Below are positions 53,965-60,918 of a stretch of 64,000 nucleotides of DNA, piece by piece; the first letter of the stretch is position 1; each line of letters opens with the position of its first letter. The translations under genes were made by a program, and so were the position numbers. Where the stretch lies: contig NZ_ML058624.1 in assembly GCF_003635165.1 (NCBI RefSeq), forward strand, positions 1-64,000. Direction: 5' to 3'. Origin of the DNA: Burkholderia sp. Nafp2/4-1b (GTDB lineage: Bacteria; Pseudomonadota; Gammaproteobacteria; Burkholderiales; Burkholderiaceae). A model generated the notes under the pieces. The model saw only the letters and a list, made by a program, of their open reading frames with translations, was not told the origin of the DNA and ran no database searches.

Positions 53965-55065
53965 ATGAAAATCGCCATCGTCGGCGCAGGTCTGATCGGC
54001 CACACCATTGCTCACATGCTGCGTGAAACGGGCGACTACGAAGTCGTTGCATTCGACCGCGATGCCGATGCGCTCGCCAAGCTGTCGCGTGAAGGCATCG
54101 CGACGCAGCGTGTCGATTCGGCCGATGCCAATGCGATCCGTGAAGCCGTGAAGGGCTTCGATGCGCTCGTCAACGCGCTGCCGTACTACCTCGCGGTGAA
54201 CGTCGCCGCAGCGGCCAAGGCGGCCGGCGTCCATTACTTCGACCTGACCGAAGACGTGCGTGCGACCCACGCGATCCGCGAACTGGCCGACGGCTCGGAC
54301 CGCGCGTTCATGCCGCAATGCGGCCTCGCGCCGGGCTTCATCGGCATCGCCGCACACGAGCTCGTGAACGGCTTCAGCGAAGTGCGCGACGTGAAGATGC
54401 GCGTCGGTGCGCTGCCCGAGTATCCGACCAACGCGCTGAAGTACAACCTGACGTGGAGCGTCGACGGCCTGATCAATGAATACTGCCAGCCGTGCGAAGC
54501 GATCCGCGACGGCCGCAAGCAGTGGGTGCAGCCGCTCGAAGGCCTCGAGCACTTCTCGCTCGACGGCACCGAATACGAAGCGTTCAACACGTCGGGCGGT
54601 CTGGGCACGCTGTGCGAGACGCTGTCGGGCAAGGTCGAGACGCTCGACTACAAGTCGGTGCGCTATCCGGGCCACCGCGAACTCGTGCAGTTCCTGCTCG
54701 AGGACCTGCGTCTGTCGAGCGACCGCGACACGCTGAAGTCGATCATGCGCCGCGCGGTGCCGTCGACGAAGCAGGACGTCGTGCTCGTGTTCGTCACGGT
54801 CACGGGTGTGAAGGACGGCCAGCTCGTGCAGGACGTGTTCACGCGCAAGATTTTCGCGAAGGACGTGTGCGGGATGCACATGAGCGCGATCCAGATCACG
54901 ACGGCCGGCGCGATGTGCGCGGTGCTGGATCTGTTCCGCGAAAAGAAGCTGCCGCAGAGCGGTTTCATCCCGCAGGAAAAGGTCTCGCTGAAGGCGTTCC
55001 TGTCGAACCGCTTCGGCAAGCTGTACGAAGGCGGCACGATGGAGCGCGTGCACGAAGTCGCCTGA
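53965..55065 (+). CDS. saccharopine dehydrogenase-family protein, possibly L-lysine 6-dehydrogenase
   Basis: A 366-residue cytoplasmic NAD(P)-dependent dehydrogenase. Rossmann motif IAIVGAGLIGHT at residues 3-14, then NALPYYLAV and CGLAPGFIGIAAHELV. Length and order match the lysine 6-dehydrogenase branch better than the larger saccharopine reductases, but substrate is unproven. AGGAG at 53952-53956 precedes the ATG. It has its own promoter, an upstream palindrome, and a terminator. The Lrp-type gene upstream suggests amino-acid control. Confidence 0.75.
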   Translation: MKIAIVGAGLIGHTIAHMLRETGDYEVVAFDRDADALAKLSREGIATQRVDSADANAIREAVKGFDALVNALPYYLAVNVAAAAKAAGVHYFDLTEDVRATHAIRELADGSDRAFMPQCGLAPGFIGIAAHELVNGFSEVRDVKMRVGALPEYPTNALKYNLTWSVDGLINEYCQPCEAIRDGRKQWVQPLEGLEHFSLDGTEYEAFNTSGGLGTLCETLSGKVETLDYKSVRYPGHRELVQFLLEDLRLSSDRDTLKSIMRRAVPSTKQDVVLVFVTVTGVKDGQLVQDVFTRKIFAKDVCGMHMSAIQITTAGAMCAVLDLFREKKLPQSGFIPQEKVSLKAFLSNRFGKLYEGGTMERVHEVA

Positions 55066-55094
55066 CGATCGGTCTACGGCACGAGGGCAGTGCG

Positions 55095-55132
55095 ACGCCG
55101 GGAGCGCAACAGCGTTTCCGGCGTTGTTTTTT
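55095..55132 (+). terminator. rho-independent terminator of the dehydrogenase gene
   Basis: ACGCCGG at 55095-55101 pairs with CCGGCGT at 55118-55124, with an inner AGCGC/GCGTT extension, followed by TGTTTTTT. Confidence 0.8.
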
Positions 55133-55177
55133 GCGTATCGAAATTGCAGCGAAGCAGAGCGGGGCGGTGCGCGCCGC

Positions 55178-55795
55178 TCAGGCGGGCAGCGGCGGGACGA
55201 GCGTTGCCTGCCGTGCCGGCGGGACGATGCGATACAGCAGCGCATCGACGTCGGCATCGGACGGCGCGGTGTTGTCGAACATCACGATGCCGTCGCATTC
55301 GTGGCCGGTCGGCACGAAGCGGCGTTGCCGGTATTCGTCCCAGTGCGCGAGCTTGTACGCGTCGTTCGGATTGCCGCGCGCGATGATCCGCTGGTGCGCG
55401 ACGTCTTCGGCCGTATGGACCCAGACGACCGTGAGCGCAACCTCCGGCCCGATGCCGAGCCATGCGCGATCGAGAATGCGCCGGTCGCGCACTTCGCGCG
55501 ACAGCGGGCCGACCACGAGCACGCCGATCCCGAGCGCGAGATTTTCGCGCGCGGTGTCGAGCAGGCCTTGATATTCGGGATCGCGCAGATGCTTCAGGTA
55601 GAGCGGGCTGTCGCGATCGTTCGGATCGGCGGTGAGGGCGCCCATTGCGGCCGAGCTGTAGCGGCCGTAGAGCGTGTCCTTGTCGAGCAGGCAGAAGGCC
55701 TCGCCGGTCGTGCGCATCAGCGGCCCGATCAGCCGCTTCGCGAGCGTGGTCTTGCCGGTGCCTGCATGCCCGCAGAAGAACACCAGGTGGGTCAC
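55178..55795 (-). CDS. P-loop ATPase/kinase of unknown substrate
   Basis: A 205-residue protein beginning VTHLVFFCGHAGTGKTTLAK, a Walker A motif at residues 9-16, with a DKDTLYGRYS acidic segment, LVVGPLSREVRD as Walker B-like strand, and a C-terminal adenylate-kinase-like region (RIIARGNPNDAYKLAHWDEY). It resembles zeta-toxin/gluconokinase-type small-molecule kinases. The GTG start overlaps the cydX stop (GTGA at 55792-55795), so the two are translationally coupled. Confidence 0.75.
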   Translation of the reverse strand: MTHLVFFCGHAGTGKTTLAKRLIGPLMRTTGEAFCLLDKDTLYGRYSSAAMGALTADPNDRDSPLYLKHLRDPEYQGLLDTARENLALGIGVLVVGPLSREVRDRRILDRAWLGIGPEVALTVVWVHTAEDVAHQRIIARGNPNDAYKLAHWDEYRQRRFVPTGHECDGIVMFDNTAPSDADVDALLYRIVPPARQATLVPPLPA

Positions 55796-55938
55796 GAATA
55801 CCGGCCCCCCGGGCCCGCGCGCGATGCATCGGTGCCCTTGTCGCCGCGCGAGAACACTTCCGCTTCCAGCCACATCGCGTTGATGATGCCGAAGCCAAGC
55901 GCTACGCCGATGCCGAGGATCCACGAGAAATACCACAT
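55792..55938 (-). CDS. cydX: CydX-like small subunit of cytochrome bd oxidase
   Basis: A 48-residue membrane protein: MWYFSWILGIGVALGFGIINAMWLEAE is the CydX/YbgT signature, with a single TM helix. AAGGAG lies 7 nt upstream of the ATG. CydX stabilises the CydAB quinol oxidase. Its usual partners cydA and cydB are not in this window; instead it is coupled by GTGA to a P-loop kinase gene. The C-terminal tail (RGDKGTDASRAGPGGRYS) is longer than usual. Confidence 0.85.
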   Translation of the reverse strand: MWYFSWILGIGVALGFGIINAMWLEAEVFSRGDKGTDASRAGPGGRYS

Positions 55939-56129
55939 GGGCCAGTCTCCTTGACGGTTGGGCTGCACGACGGCGCCGTGCGTAAGCCTGTCGAAGCGAT
56001 GCCGTGCGCCGTGCGTGTGCATGCGGCGTAGGCAGTCCGATCATGACCAATATCGGCGCGCGGCGCAAGCGGGGGCGCCCGCGCGTCAAACCGGTAAACT
56101 AGTGCGAAAACGGCAACATCACGGACACC

Positions 56130-57107
56130 ATGCTGATCAACTGTGCTGCATACCAGGACGGCCGCAAGCTGGCCGACATCGATATCGACGCCATCAGCGA
56201 CTACGTATCGAAGCCCGAGTGCTTCGTGTGGGTTGCGCTGAAGGATCCGACGCCGGACGAGATCGACCTGATGGGCGAGGAGTTCGCGCTGCACGAGCTC
56301 GCGCTCGAGGATGCCCGCAAGGGTCATCAGCGCCCGAAGATCGAGGAGTACGGCGACTCGCTGTTCGCGGTGCTGCATACGGTCGAGCTCGACGATGACG
56401 GCGAATTCAACGTCGGCGAGCTGAACGTGTTCGTCGGCCCGAACTACGTGCTGTCGATCCGCAACCATACCGAGCAGGACTTCCGCGCGGTGCGCAAGCG
56501 TTGCGAGCGCGAACCGCATCTGCTGCAGGAAGGGTCGGCGTTCGTGTTCTATGCGCTGATGGACCAGGTCGTCGATCGTTACTTCCCGATCCTCGAGACG
56601 CTCGGCACCGAGCTCGAGGAACTCGAGGATCGCATCTTCACGAAGGCCTCGGCTGCGTCGTCGCGCGCGATCATCGAGGATCTCTATTCGTTGAAGCGCC
56701 GGCTCGTGATGCTGTACCAGCACACGGCGCCGCTGATCGAGCCGCTCGCGAAACTCACCGGCGGGCGCATTCCTCAGGTCTGCAGCGGGATGGAGCATTA
56801 CTTCCGCGACGTGTACGACCACCTGCAGCGGATCGTGAAGACCATCGAAGGGCGCCGCGAGATGGTCGTGACCGCGATCCAGGTCAATCTCGGGATGATC
56901 TCGCTTGCCGAGAACGAGGTGACCAAGCGGCTCGGCTCGTTCGCCGCGCTGTTCGCGATCCCGACGATGATCGCCGGCATCTACGGGATGAACTTCGCGA
57001 ACATGCCCGAGCTGCATCTCAAGTACGGCTTCTACGGTTGCATCGCGGTGATGCTCCTGGCCGATCTCGGGCTGTGGTGGCGGTTCAAGCGGGCGGGGTG
57101 GCTGTAG
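56130..57107 (+). CDS. corA: CorA-type magnesium/divalent cation channel
   Basis: A 325-residue protein with a long cytoplasmic N-terminal domain, a stalk helix (about 210-265) and two C-terminal TM helices around the GMN motif (IYGMNFANMPE). Full length, with the positively charged tail RFKRAGWL. Forms homopentamers that import magnesium and sometimes cobalt or nickel. Divergent from cydX. Confidence 0.95.
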   Translation: MLINCAAYQDGRKLADIDIDAISDYVSKPECFVWVALKDPTPDEIDLMGEEFALHELALEDARKGHQRPKIEEYGDSLFAVLHTVELDDDGEFNVGELNVFVGPNYVLSIRNHTEQDFRAVRKRCEREPHLLQEGSAFVFYALMDQVVDRYFPILETLGTELEELEDRIFTKASAASSRAIIEDLYSLKRRLVMLYQHTAPLIEPLAKLTGGRIPQVCSGMEHYFRDVYDHLQRIVKTIEGRREMVVTAIQVNLGMISLAENEVTKRLGSFAALFAIPTMIAGIYGMNFANMPELHLKYGFYGCIAVMLLADLGLWWRFKRAGWL

Positions 57108-57123
57108 CCGCTGCCGTGCACCG

Positions 57124-57411
57124 TCAGCTCGGGGCGTGCTTGCCCACCACGACGCGCCACGGTCGCACGCGCCAGGACGTGACGAGGCCGTGCTGCACGT
57201 ACGGATCGGCGCGCGCGAACGATTCGGCGGCTTCCGGCGAATCGCCTTCGAATACGAGCACGGCCTGGTCGGCCGGATCCTGCAACGCGCCGGCGAGCAC
57301 GAGTTCGCCGCGTTCGGTTGCCGCCCGCGCGAGTGCCAGATGTTCGGCGCGGTACGGTTCGCGCCGGGTCAGGTAATCGTCGACGAGTTCGTAGATCAGC
57401 TGGTAATGCAT
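57124..57411 (-). CDS. YciI-family protein
   Basis: A 95-residue protein with the YciI/DGPF-type ferredoxin-like fold: YELVDDYLTRREPYRAEHLALA, GALQDPADQAVLVFEGDSPEAAESFARADPYV. The His in RAEHLA and Asp in RADPY are the conserved putative active-site residues. Role unknown. Convergent with corA, 16 nt apart. Confidence 0.88.
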   Translation of the reverse strand: MHYQLIYELVDDYLTRREPYRAEHLALARAATERGELVLAGALQDPADQAVLVFEGDSPEAAESFARADPYVQHGLVTSWRVRPWRVVVGKHAPS

Positions 57412-57904
57412 GGTCGCTCCCCGAATGGGCCGCCGCGGAATGACAGGCGGTTGGCTCAGTATAGGGCGCGATTCGGGCTTTGTCGGCGCGGTTGATGGCG
57501 GCTTGCGATGGCGTTGGGCGGCTTGCCGGCGCGCAGTCCATTCGCGGGGTCCGCCGATTCGTGGCAATTATCGACAGGCATTTCGATCGTAGCCTTCTGC
57601 CTTGAAATGCAACTAACGGTCTAGCGTTAATTCGCCTCCACATTGAGGTGCGTTATCGCGGCGGAACGGCCAGTGGCCGTCCGTTTTCAGGAAAGGTGGG
57701 TTCGACGAGCGTATTCGCGCGTATTCCTGGCGCGGTTTCGCATGCCGGCGAGGGTGGTTTGCGCGGCTGGAAAAGGGGTCGAAGCGCGATATCGGCCGCG
57801 CGTGCGGGCGTCGCGCAAGGGCGTTTCCATTGGCCGCAATGCGACCTATGCTGAACGAACCAGAGCGAACTTCGTTCGCCCGATTTGCCCAGACGAGGTG
57901 TGCC
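57412..57904. other. 493-bp intergenic region with two inverted repeats
   Basis: Divergent promoter region of the yciI-like and ybaK-like genes. GCATTTC (57578-57584) pairs with GAAATGC (57604-57610); TAACG-GTCTAG-CGTTA lies at 57614-57629. Short open frames occur but none has a convincing start or recognisable product. Confidence 0.45.
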
Positions 57905-58393
57905 ATGCCTGTATCAGCCACCCTGCAGGATTGCCTGCGCCAGAAGTCTTCCCGGTACGAAGTCTTGTACCACCCGTATAGCCATACCAGCATGGAGACG
58001 GCCGCCGCCGCGCATATCCCCGGCGATCGGCTCGCCAAAACCGTGCTGCTCGAGGACGATGAAGGCTACGTCGCCGCCGTGCTGCCGACGTCCCACGCGG
58101 TGCGGCTGTCGGACCTCTGGGTCAAGACCGGCCGTCATCTCGTGCTCGCCAAGGAAATCGAACTGCGCGAACTGTTCAAGGATTGCGACATGGGCGCGCT
58201 GCCGCCGGTGTGCATGGCGTACGGGATGAAAACGTTCCTCGAGGACCATCTCGCGCGGCAGCCGGAGGTGTATTTCGAGGCCGGCGATCACGAAGCGCTG
58301 ATCCACATGATGCAGGACGAATTCCTGTCGCTGATGGAGACGGCCGAGATCGCGCATTTCTCGCACAGGATGCAGGGGATGTGGGTTTCCTGA
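57905..58393 (+). CDS. YbaK/EbsC-type aminoacyl-tRNA deacylase
   Basis: A 162-residue protein of the YbaK/ProX editing family. HTSMETAAAAHIPGDRLAKTVLL contains the family's substrate-contact region with the conserved lysine in AKTVLL, and LPTSHAVRLSDLW follows. Such proteins hydrolyse mischarged tRNAs in trans. GAGG lies upstream of the ATG at 57905; an earlier in-frame start at 57830 is not conserved-looking. Last recognisable chromosomal gene before the prophage-like segment. Confidence 0.85.
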   Translation: MPVSATLQDCLRQKSSRYEVLYHPYSHTSMETAAAAHIPGDRLAKTVLLEDDEGYVAAVLPTSHAVRLSDLWVKTGRHLVLAKEIELRELFKDCDMGALPPVCMAYGMKTFLEDHLARQPEVYFEAGDHEALIHMMQDEFLSLMETAEIAHFSHRMQGMWVS

Positions 58394-58574
58394 GCGGTTG
58401 CTGCGGGCGGTTGGCCGTTGGCGGTGTTGACGGGAGGCCGCCGGGGCGATCGTGTGCCCGTGATCTTGCTGCGGTTTGGTGTGACGGCGAAACTGGTGGT
58501 TTCTGGTGGCCGGTGAGGCGGGATTCGGGCGGTGTCGGGACGGGGTTTCGCCGAGGTTTCTCGGTAAATTTCTA

Positions 58575-58602
58575 ATTTGACATAATCATAATTAGCGAAC
58601 TT
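58575..58602. other. dif-like Xer recombination site (putative attL)
   Basis: ATTTGACATAA at 58575-58585 is the reverse complement of a XerD-type arm (TTATGTCAAAT; E. coli TTATGTTAAAT, one mismatch). A 6-bp centre TCATAA follows, then TTAGCGAACTT, which resembles a XerC arm only if one base is missing. The site lies exactly where chromosomal genes give way to phage-like genes. Confidence 0.5.
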
Positions 58603-58675
58603 TTGATCATGTCCCGACCCCGGTAGAAGTGCGTTTCGCGTGCATCCTGCACGGTTTAATAGCGGTTGTCAGCTA

Positions 58676-58688
58676 TTACAACTTGTAA
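58676..58688. promoter_or_regulatory. 13-bp palindrome before the small phage genes
   Basis: TTACAA-C-TTGTAA is a perfect palindrome 30 bp upstream of a 58-codon gene, just past the dif-like site; a likely operator for the element's own regulator. Confidence 0.5.
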
Positions 58689-58718
58689 CGGATAGAAACA
58701 GACTATTCGGAGGATGCA

Positions 58719-58895
58719 ATGTCTTATGTTTCAATCACTTACACTTTTAATAGGGATTACCCTAATGTTGTATCAGGGTGTGTCCAATCGTTACGAAAGG
58801 TTAAAGAAATGCGCGGCGGGCATGATTCTTGGACAACAACTCTGGCCCCCAATCCCACATGTTCCGCCGCCGCTTCGCTCACGTTCCGGGAGTAA
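58719..58895 (+). CDS. small unknown protein of the prophage-like element
   Basis: A 58-residue frame starting MSYVSITYTFNRDYPNVVSG and ending in SLTFRE. GGAGG at 58709-58713 precedes the ATG by 5 nt. The gene is AT-rich at its start, unlike the chromosome, and its stop is 5 nt before the next gene, whose ribosome site (GGGAG) lies within its last codons. No domain recognised; could be an early regulatory or host-takeover protein. Confidence 0.6.
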   Translation: MSYVSITYTFNRDYPNVVSGCVQSLRKVKEMRGGHDSWTTTLAPNPTCSAAASLTFRE

Positions 58896-58900
58896 TCGAC

Positions 58901-59362
58901 ATGGCCCGCTACCTTCCGGAACCCACCTCTGACGAACTCCGCAACCTCATCGACGCCGCCGTGCGCGCCGTCACGCTGCCGGCCGCGCTGGCGATCCTCG
59001 GCGTTCACCGTACGACGCTCATGCGCTGGCGCACCGGGAAGGTTCGCATCCCGCCGGCCGCGCTCGCGCTGCTGCGCGTCTGGTCGGAGGGCCGCTTGCC
59101 CGGCATGTCGGAGGACTGGCGCGGCTTTCGCTTCAACGGCGACGCACTCGTCGGCCCCACGGGCCAGCGCTACACCGTGCGCGATATCAACGCATGGCAC
59201 TGGAAGGATCAGGCGTTGGACGCGCATCAGCGCCGCATCAAGCAGCTGGAAAAGATCGTGTTCGATCAGGCTCGTCGTCTGGACGCCATGTCGGGCGCCG
59301 CGAACGACGGCCACGACAACCCGGCCAACCCACCGCCGCGCCCCAAGACGGCCGCGCGCTGA
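58901..59362 (+). CDS. phage-type DNA-binding protein (DUF3653-like)
   Basis: A 153-residue protein. Residues 10-55 look like a helix-turn-helix (AVTLPAALAILGVHRTTLMRWRTGK), followed by SEDWRGFRFNGDALVGPTGQRYTVRD, a pattern I associate with phage DUF3653 proteins, and a C-terminal coiled coil (RRIKQLEKIVFDQARRLDAM). Probably a repressor or replication accessory protein. Starts 5 nt after the small gene upstream and is convergent with the leftward phage operon. Confidence 0.65.
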   Translation: MARYLPEPTSDELRNLIDAAVRAVTLPAALAILGVHRTTLMRWRTGKVRIPPAALALLRVWSEGRLPGMSEDWRGFRFNGDALVGPTGQRYTVRDINAWHWKDQALDAHQRRIKQLEKIVFDQARRLDAMSGAANDGHDNPANPPPRPKTAAR

Positions 59363-59365
59363 AAC

Positions 59366-59394
59366 AAAAAGCCCCGGTTTCCCGGGGCTTTTTT
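59366..59394. terminator. bidirectional terminator at the convergent phage junction
   Basis: AAAAAGCCCCGG at 59366-59377 pairs with CCGGGGCTTTTT at 59382-59393 around TTTC; it serves the rightward regulator and the leftward operon, whose last stop codon (TAA, 59393-59395) overlaps it. Confidence 0.93.
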
Positions 59395-59458
59395 ACTTGC
59401 GGCGGCGGAAGCGCCCCTTGCTGTCGCGCGGGGGCGTGCGCTTGTGGTGCTTGCTCAT
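59393..59458 (-). CDS. 21-residue very basic phage peptide
   Basis: A 21-codon frame, MSKHHKRTPPRDSKGRFRRRK, with 11 basic residues. Its ATG overlaps the stop of the upstream gene (ATGA at 59455-59458), following the overlap pattern of the whole operon, and GGAGA lies 5 nt upstream. It is the last gene of the operon, ending in the terminator stem. The RDSKGRF pattern recurs in small basic phage proteins. DNA condensation is a guess. Confidence 0.6.
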   Translation of the reverse strand: MSKHHKRTPPRDSKGRFRRRK

Positions 59459-59706
59459 TCGTCTCTCCGGTATGCGGCACTGGCTTCGAGCTTCACAACA
59501 CGCACTTCCAGCGCCGTTACGCGCGCGTCGCGGGTTTCTTCATGGGTCTGCAACCCCATCAAGGTCTGTTTCACTTCGGTCACGTCGTGCGCGATGCCGG
59601 ACAGGTTCCACACCACGCCGGCTCCGGTCGCGGCGAGCGTCGCGATTGCGCACACGACGCCCCACACCGGGATCGATCGGTCGAGCTTGAGCGCGGCGGC
59701 CGTCAT
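59455..59706 (-). CDS. phage membrane/coiled-coil protein
   Basis: An 83-residue protein with one TM helix (VWGVVCAIATLAATGAGVVW, about 13-32) followed by a coiled coil (VTEVKQTLMGLQTHEETRDA, VTALEVRVVKLEAS). Topology resembles spanin or XhlA-like lysis proteins, but no homologue can be named. Its ATG overlaps the holin stop by 4 nt (59703-59706). Confidence 0.7.
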   Translation of the reverse strand: MTAAALKLDRSIPVWGVVCAIATLAATGAGVVWNLSGIAHDVTEVKQTLMGLQTHEETRDARVTALEVRVVKLEASAAYRRDE

Positions 59707-60149
59707 TGGGCGCCCTTGACCTTTTCGACCGTTCGCGCGGCGGCGATGCCGAGCATGGCGAACAGGATCGATTGCAGGGCCATCGTGTCGACCGCAGGCG
59801 GGATCGGCACGTGCCAGAACGCCGTACACGCCCACGACGCGATCGGACGCACCACGAGCATATACGCGACGCCAGCGCCGCACGTCCAGCCGACGAACGG
59901 CCGCCAGCCCGATTTGAAGAGGCTTTCCGACTTCGCCTCATCGTCGTCGACCTGAATCTGCGCGAGGCGCGTTTTCAGATCGGCGTCCAGCTCCGCGAGC
60001 TCGCCGCGCTGCTGCATGTCGAGCAGCTGCAACCGCGCCTGCGCCTGCTGCGCCGGGTCCGGCCACGCCCGCTTGATGATGTCGTCGAACAGGCTCACCA
60101 CCCCGCCCGCCGGCCCCAAGATCGCGTCAAGAATTCCCATAGCTTTCAC
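59703..60149 (-). CDS. 3-TM phage holin
   Basis: A 148-residue protein of the 3-TM holin superfamily: an N-terminal amphipathic part (MGILDAILGPAGGVVSLFDD), an acidic coiled region (RGELAELDADLKTRLAQIQV), the WRPFVGW motif, and C-terminal hydrophobic helices ending in RTVEKVKGAQ. It would pierce the inner membrane to release the endolysin encoded two genes upstream. GTG 60149 is chosen because it overlaps the upstream stop as GTGA; ATG 60140 is the alternative. Confidence 0.82.
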   Translation of the reverse strand: MKAMGILDAILGPAGGVVSLFDDIIKRAWPDPAQQAQARLQLLDMQQRGELAELDADLKTRLAQIQVDDDEAKSESLFKSGWRPFVGWTCGAGVAYMLVVRPIASWACTAFWHVPIPPAVDTMALQSILFAMLGIAAARTVEKVKGAQ

Positions 60150-60595
60150 CACCCCGACGAATTTCCAAGGTCTATTCCGTCACCTGCCGGCCCTTGTGCA
60201 GCAGGCGTGCTGTTTGCACCGCTCGGCGCAAATGCCGAACCGCTGATGATCCCCCACAACCAACCGCCGATCCCGCCGTTTCCACTGGTGCCGCCCGATC
60301 CGCCGATCAGCCCCATCGACAGCGAGTCGACCGCATTGGCCGGCGCCGACACGACGCCGTTGCCGATCGCGGCCGCGCCGTCGACGGCCGCCACGCCCGA
60401 GTCAGTCGGCAGCACCGGCGAGATTGCGGTTGTCCAGGCGGATGACGCGCCGTCCGATACGGCCTGCCCCGCGCTCGATAGCGCGGCACCGACCGACGAC
60501 AGGCCCCCGCCGACCTTGCGGCCGACGTACCAGAGCGCCGCGCCGACGAGCGCGACAGTCAAGCCGACTTCGAGCGCGTCGCTTTTCAGGCTCAC
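60146..60595 (-). CDS. phage single-TM glycine-rich protein
   Basis: A 149-residue protein with one N-terminal TM helix (ALEVGLTVALVGAALWYVG, about 7-25) and a long Gly/Ser/Ala-rich region (GGSGGTSGNGGIGGWLWGII). GTG 60595 overlaps the upstream stop (GTGA). No homologue recognised. The layout, a TM anchor followed by a low-complexity domain, resembles small virion membrane proteins. Confidence 0.65.
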   Translation of the reverse strand: MSLKSDALEVGLTVALVGAALWYVGRKVGGGLSSVGAALSSAGQAVSDGASSAWTTAISPVLPTDSGVAAVDGAAAIGNGVVSAPANAVDSLSMGLIGGSGGTSGNGGIGGWLWGIISGSAFAPSGANSTPAAQGPAGDGIDLGNSSGW

Positions 60596-60918
60596 AGGTG
60601 GAATCCCCACGAATTGAGCGTGCCTTGCCCGGTCGCGTTCATTGCGTTGAGCGTATCCTGCCCGATCAGCGCGCTAATCGCGTCCGGGTTCCAGCTGGTC
60701 GAGCTGTACACCTGATCGACGCTGCCATTCATGTTGACGCCGCCCGATGCCGTGCCGAGCGGGAACGTCAGCGTTTGCCAGCCGGCCGCGCCGTTCGCGC
60801 CGGCAACGACGGGTGCGGCCGCCGCGCCGTGCGACTTCTTGAAGTACTGCACCAGCGCGAAGCCGACCACCGCGACGCCGAGCCCGAGCGCGGCATTGTT
60901 CATAAGGTCCGATTTCAT
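60592..60918 (-). CDS. phage single-TM protein
   Basis: A 108-residue protein with one N-terminal TM helix (AALGLGVAVVGFALVQYF, about 8-25), a basic KKSHG after it, and a Thr/Ser/Asn-rich exterior domain (TFPLGTASGGVNMNGSVDQV). ATG overlaps the endolysin stop (ATGA at 60915-60918). Function unknown; candidate virion membrane protein. Confidence 0.65.
   Translation of the reverse strand: MKSDLMNNAALGLGVAVVGFALVQYFKKSHGAAAAPVVAGANGAAGWQTLTFPLGTASGGVNMNGSVDQVYSSTSWNPDAISALIGQDTLNAMNATGQGTLNSWGFHL

Larger units (their letters stand above)
58394..58718. other. 325-bp AT-rich junction region with dif-like site
   Basis: Base composition drops sharply from about 58560. The stretch carries the dif-like sequence and the palindrome listed separately, and probably the promoter for the small rightward genes (TTGTCA at 58666-58671 is a possible -35). 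No gene is seen. Confidence 0.5.

Noticed and set aside
58714..58932. A 72-codon frame starting MQCLMFQSLTLLIG
   Set aside because: It starts 5 nt before the better-placed ATG at 58719, in a different frame, and runs across the start of the next gene. Ribosome-site spacing and stop position favour the 58-codon gene.
59706..60617. A 303-codon plus-strand frame over the phage operon
   Set aside because: Antisense to the holin and TM proteins, Arg/His-rich, no domain.
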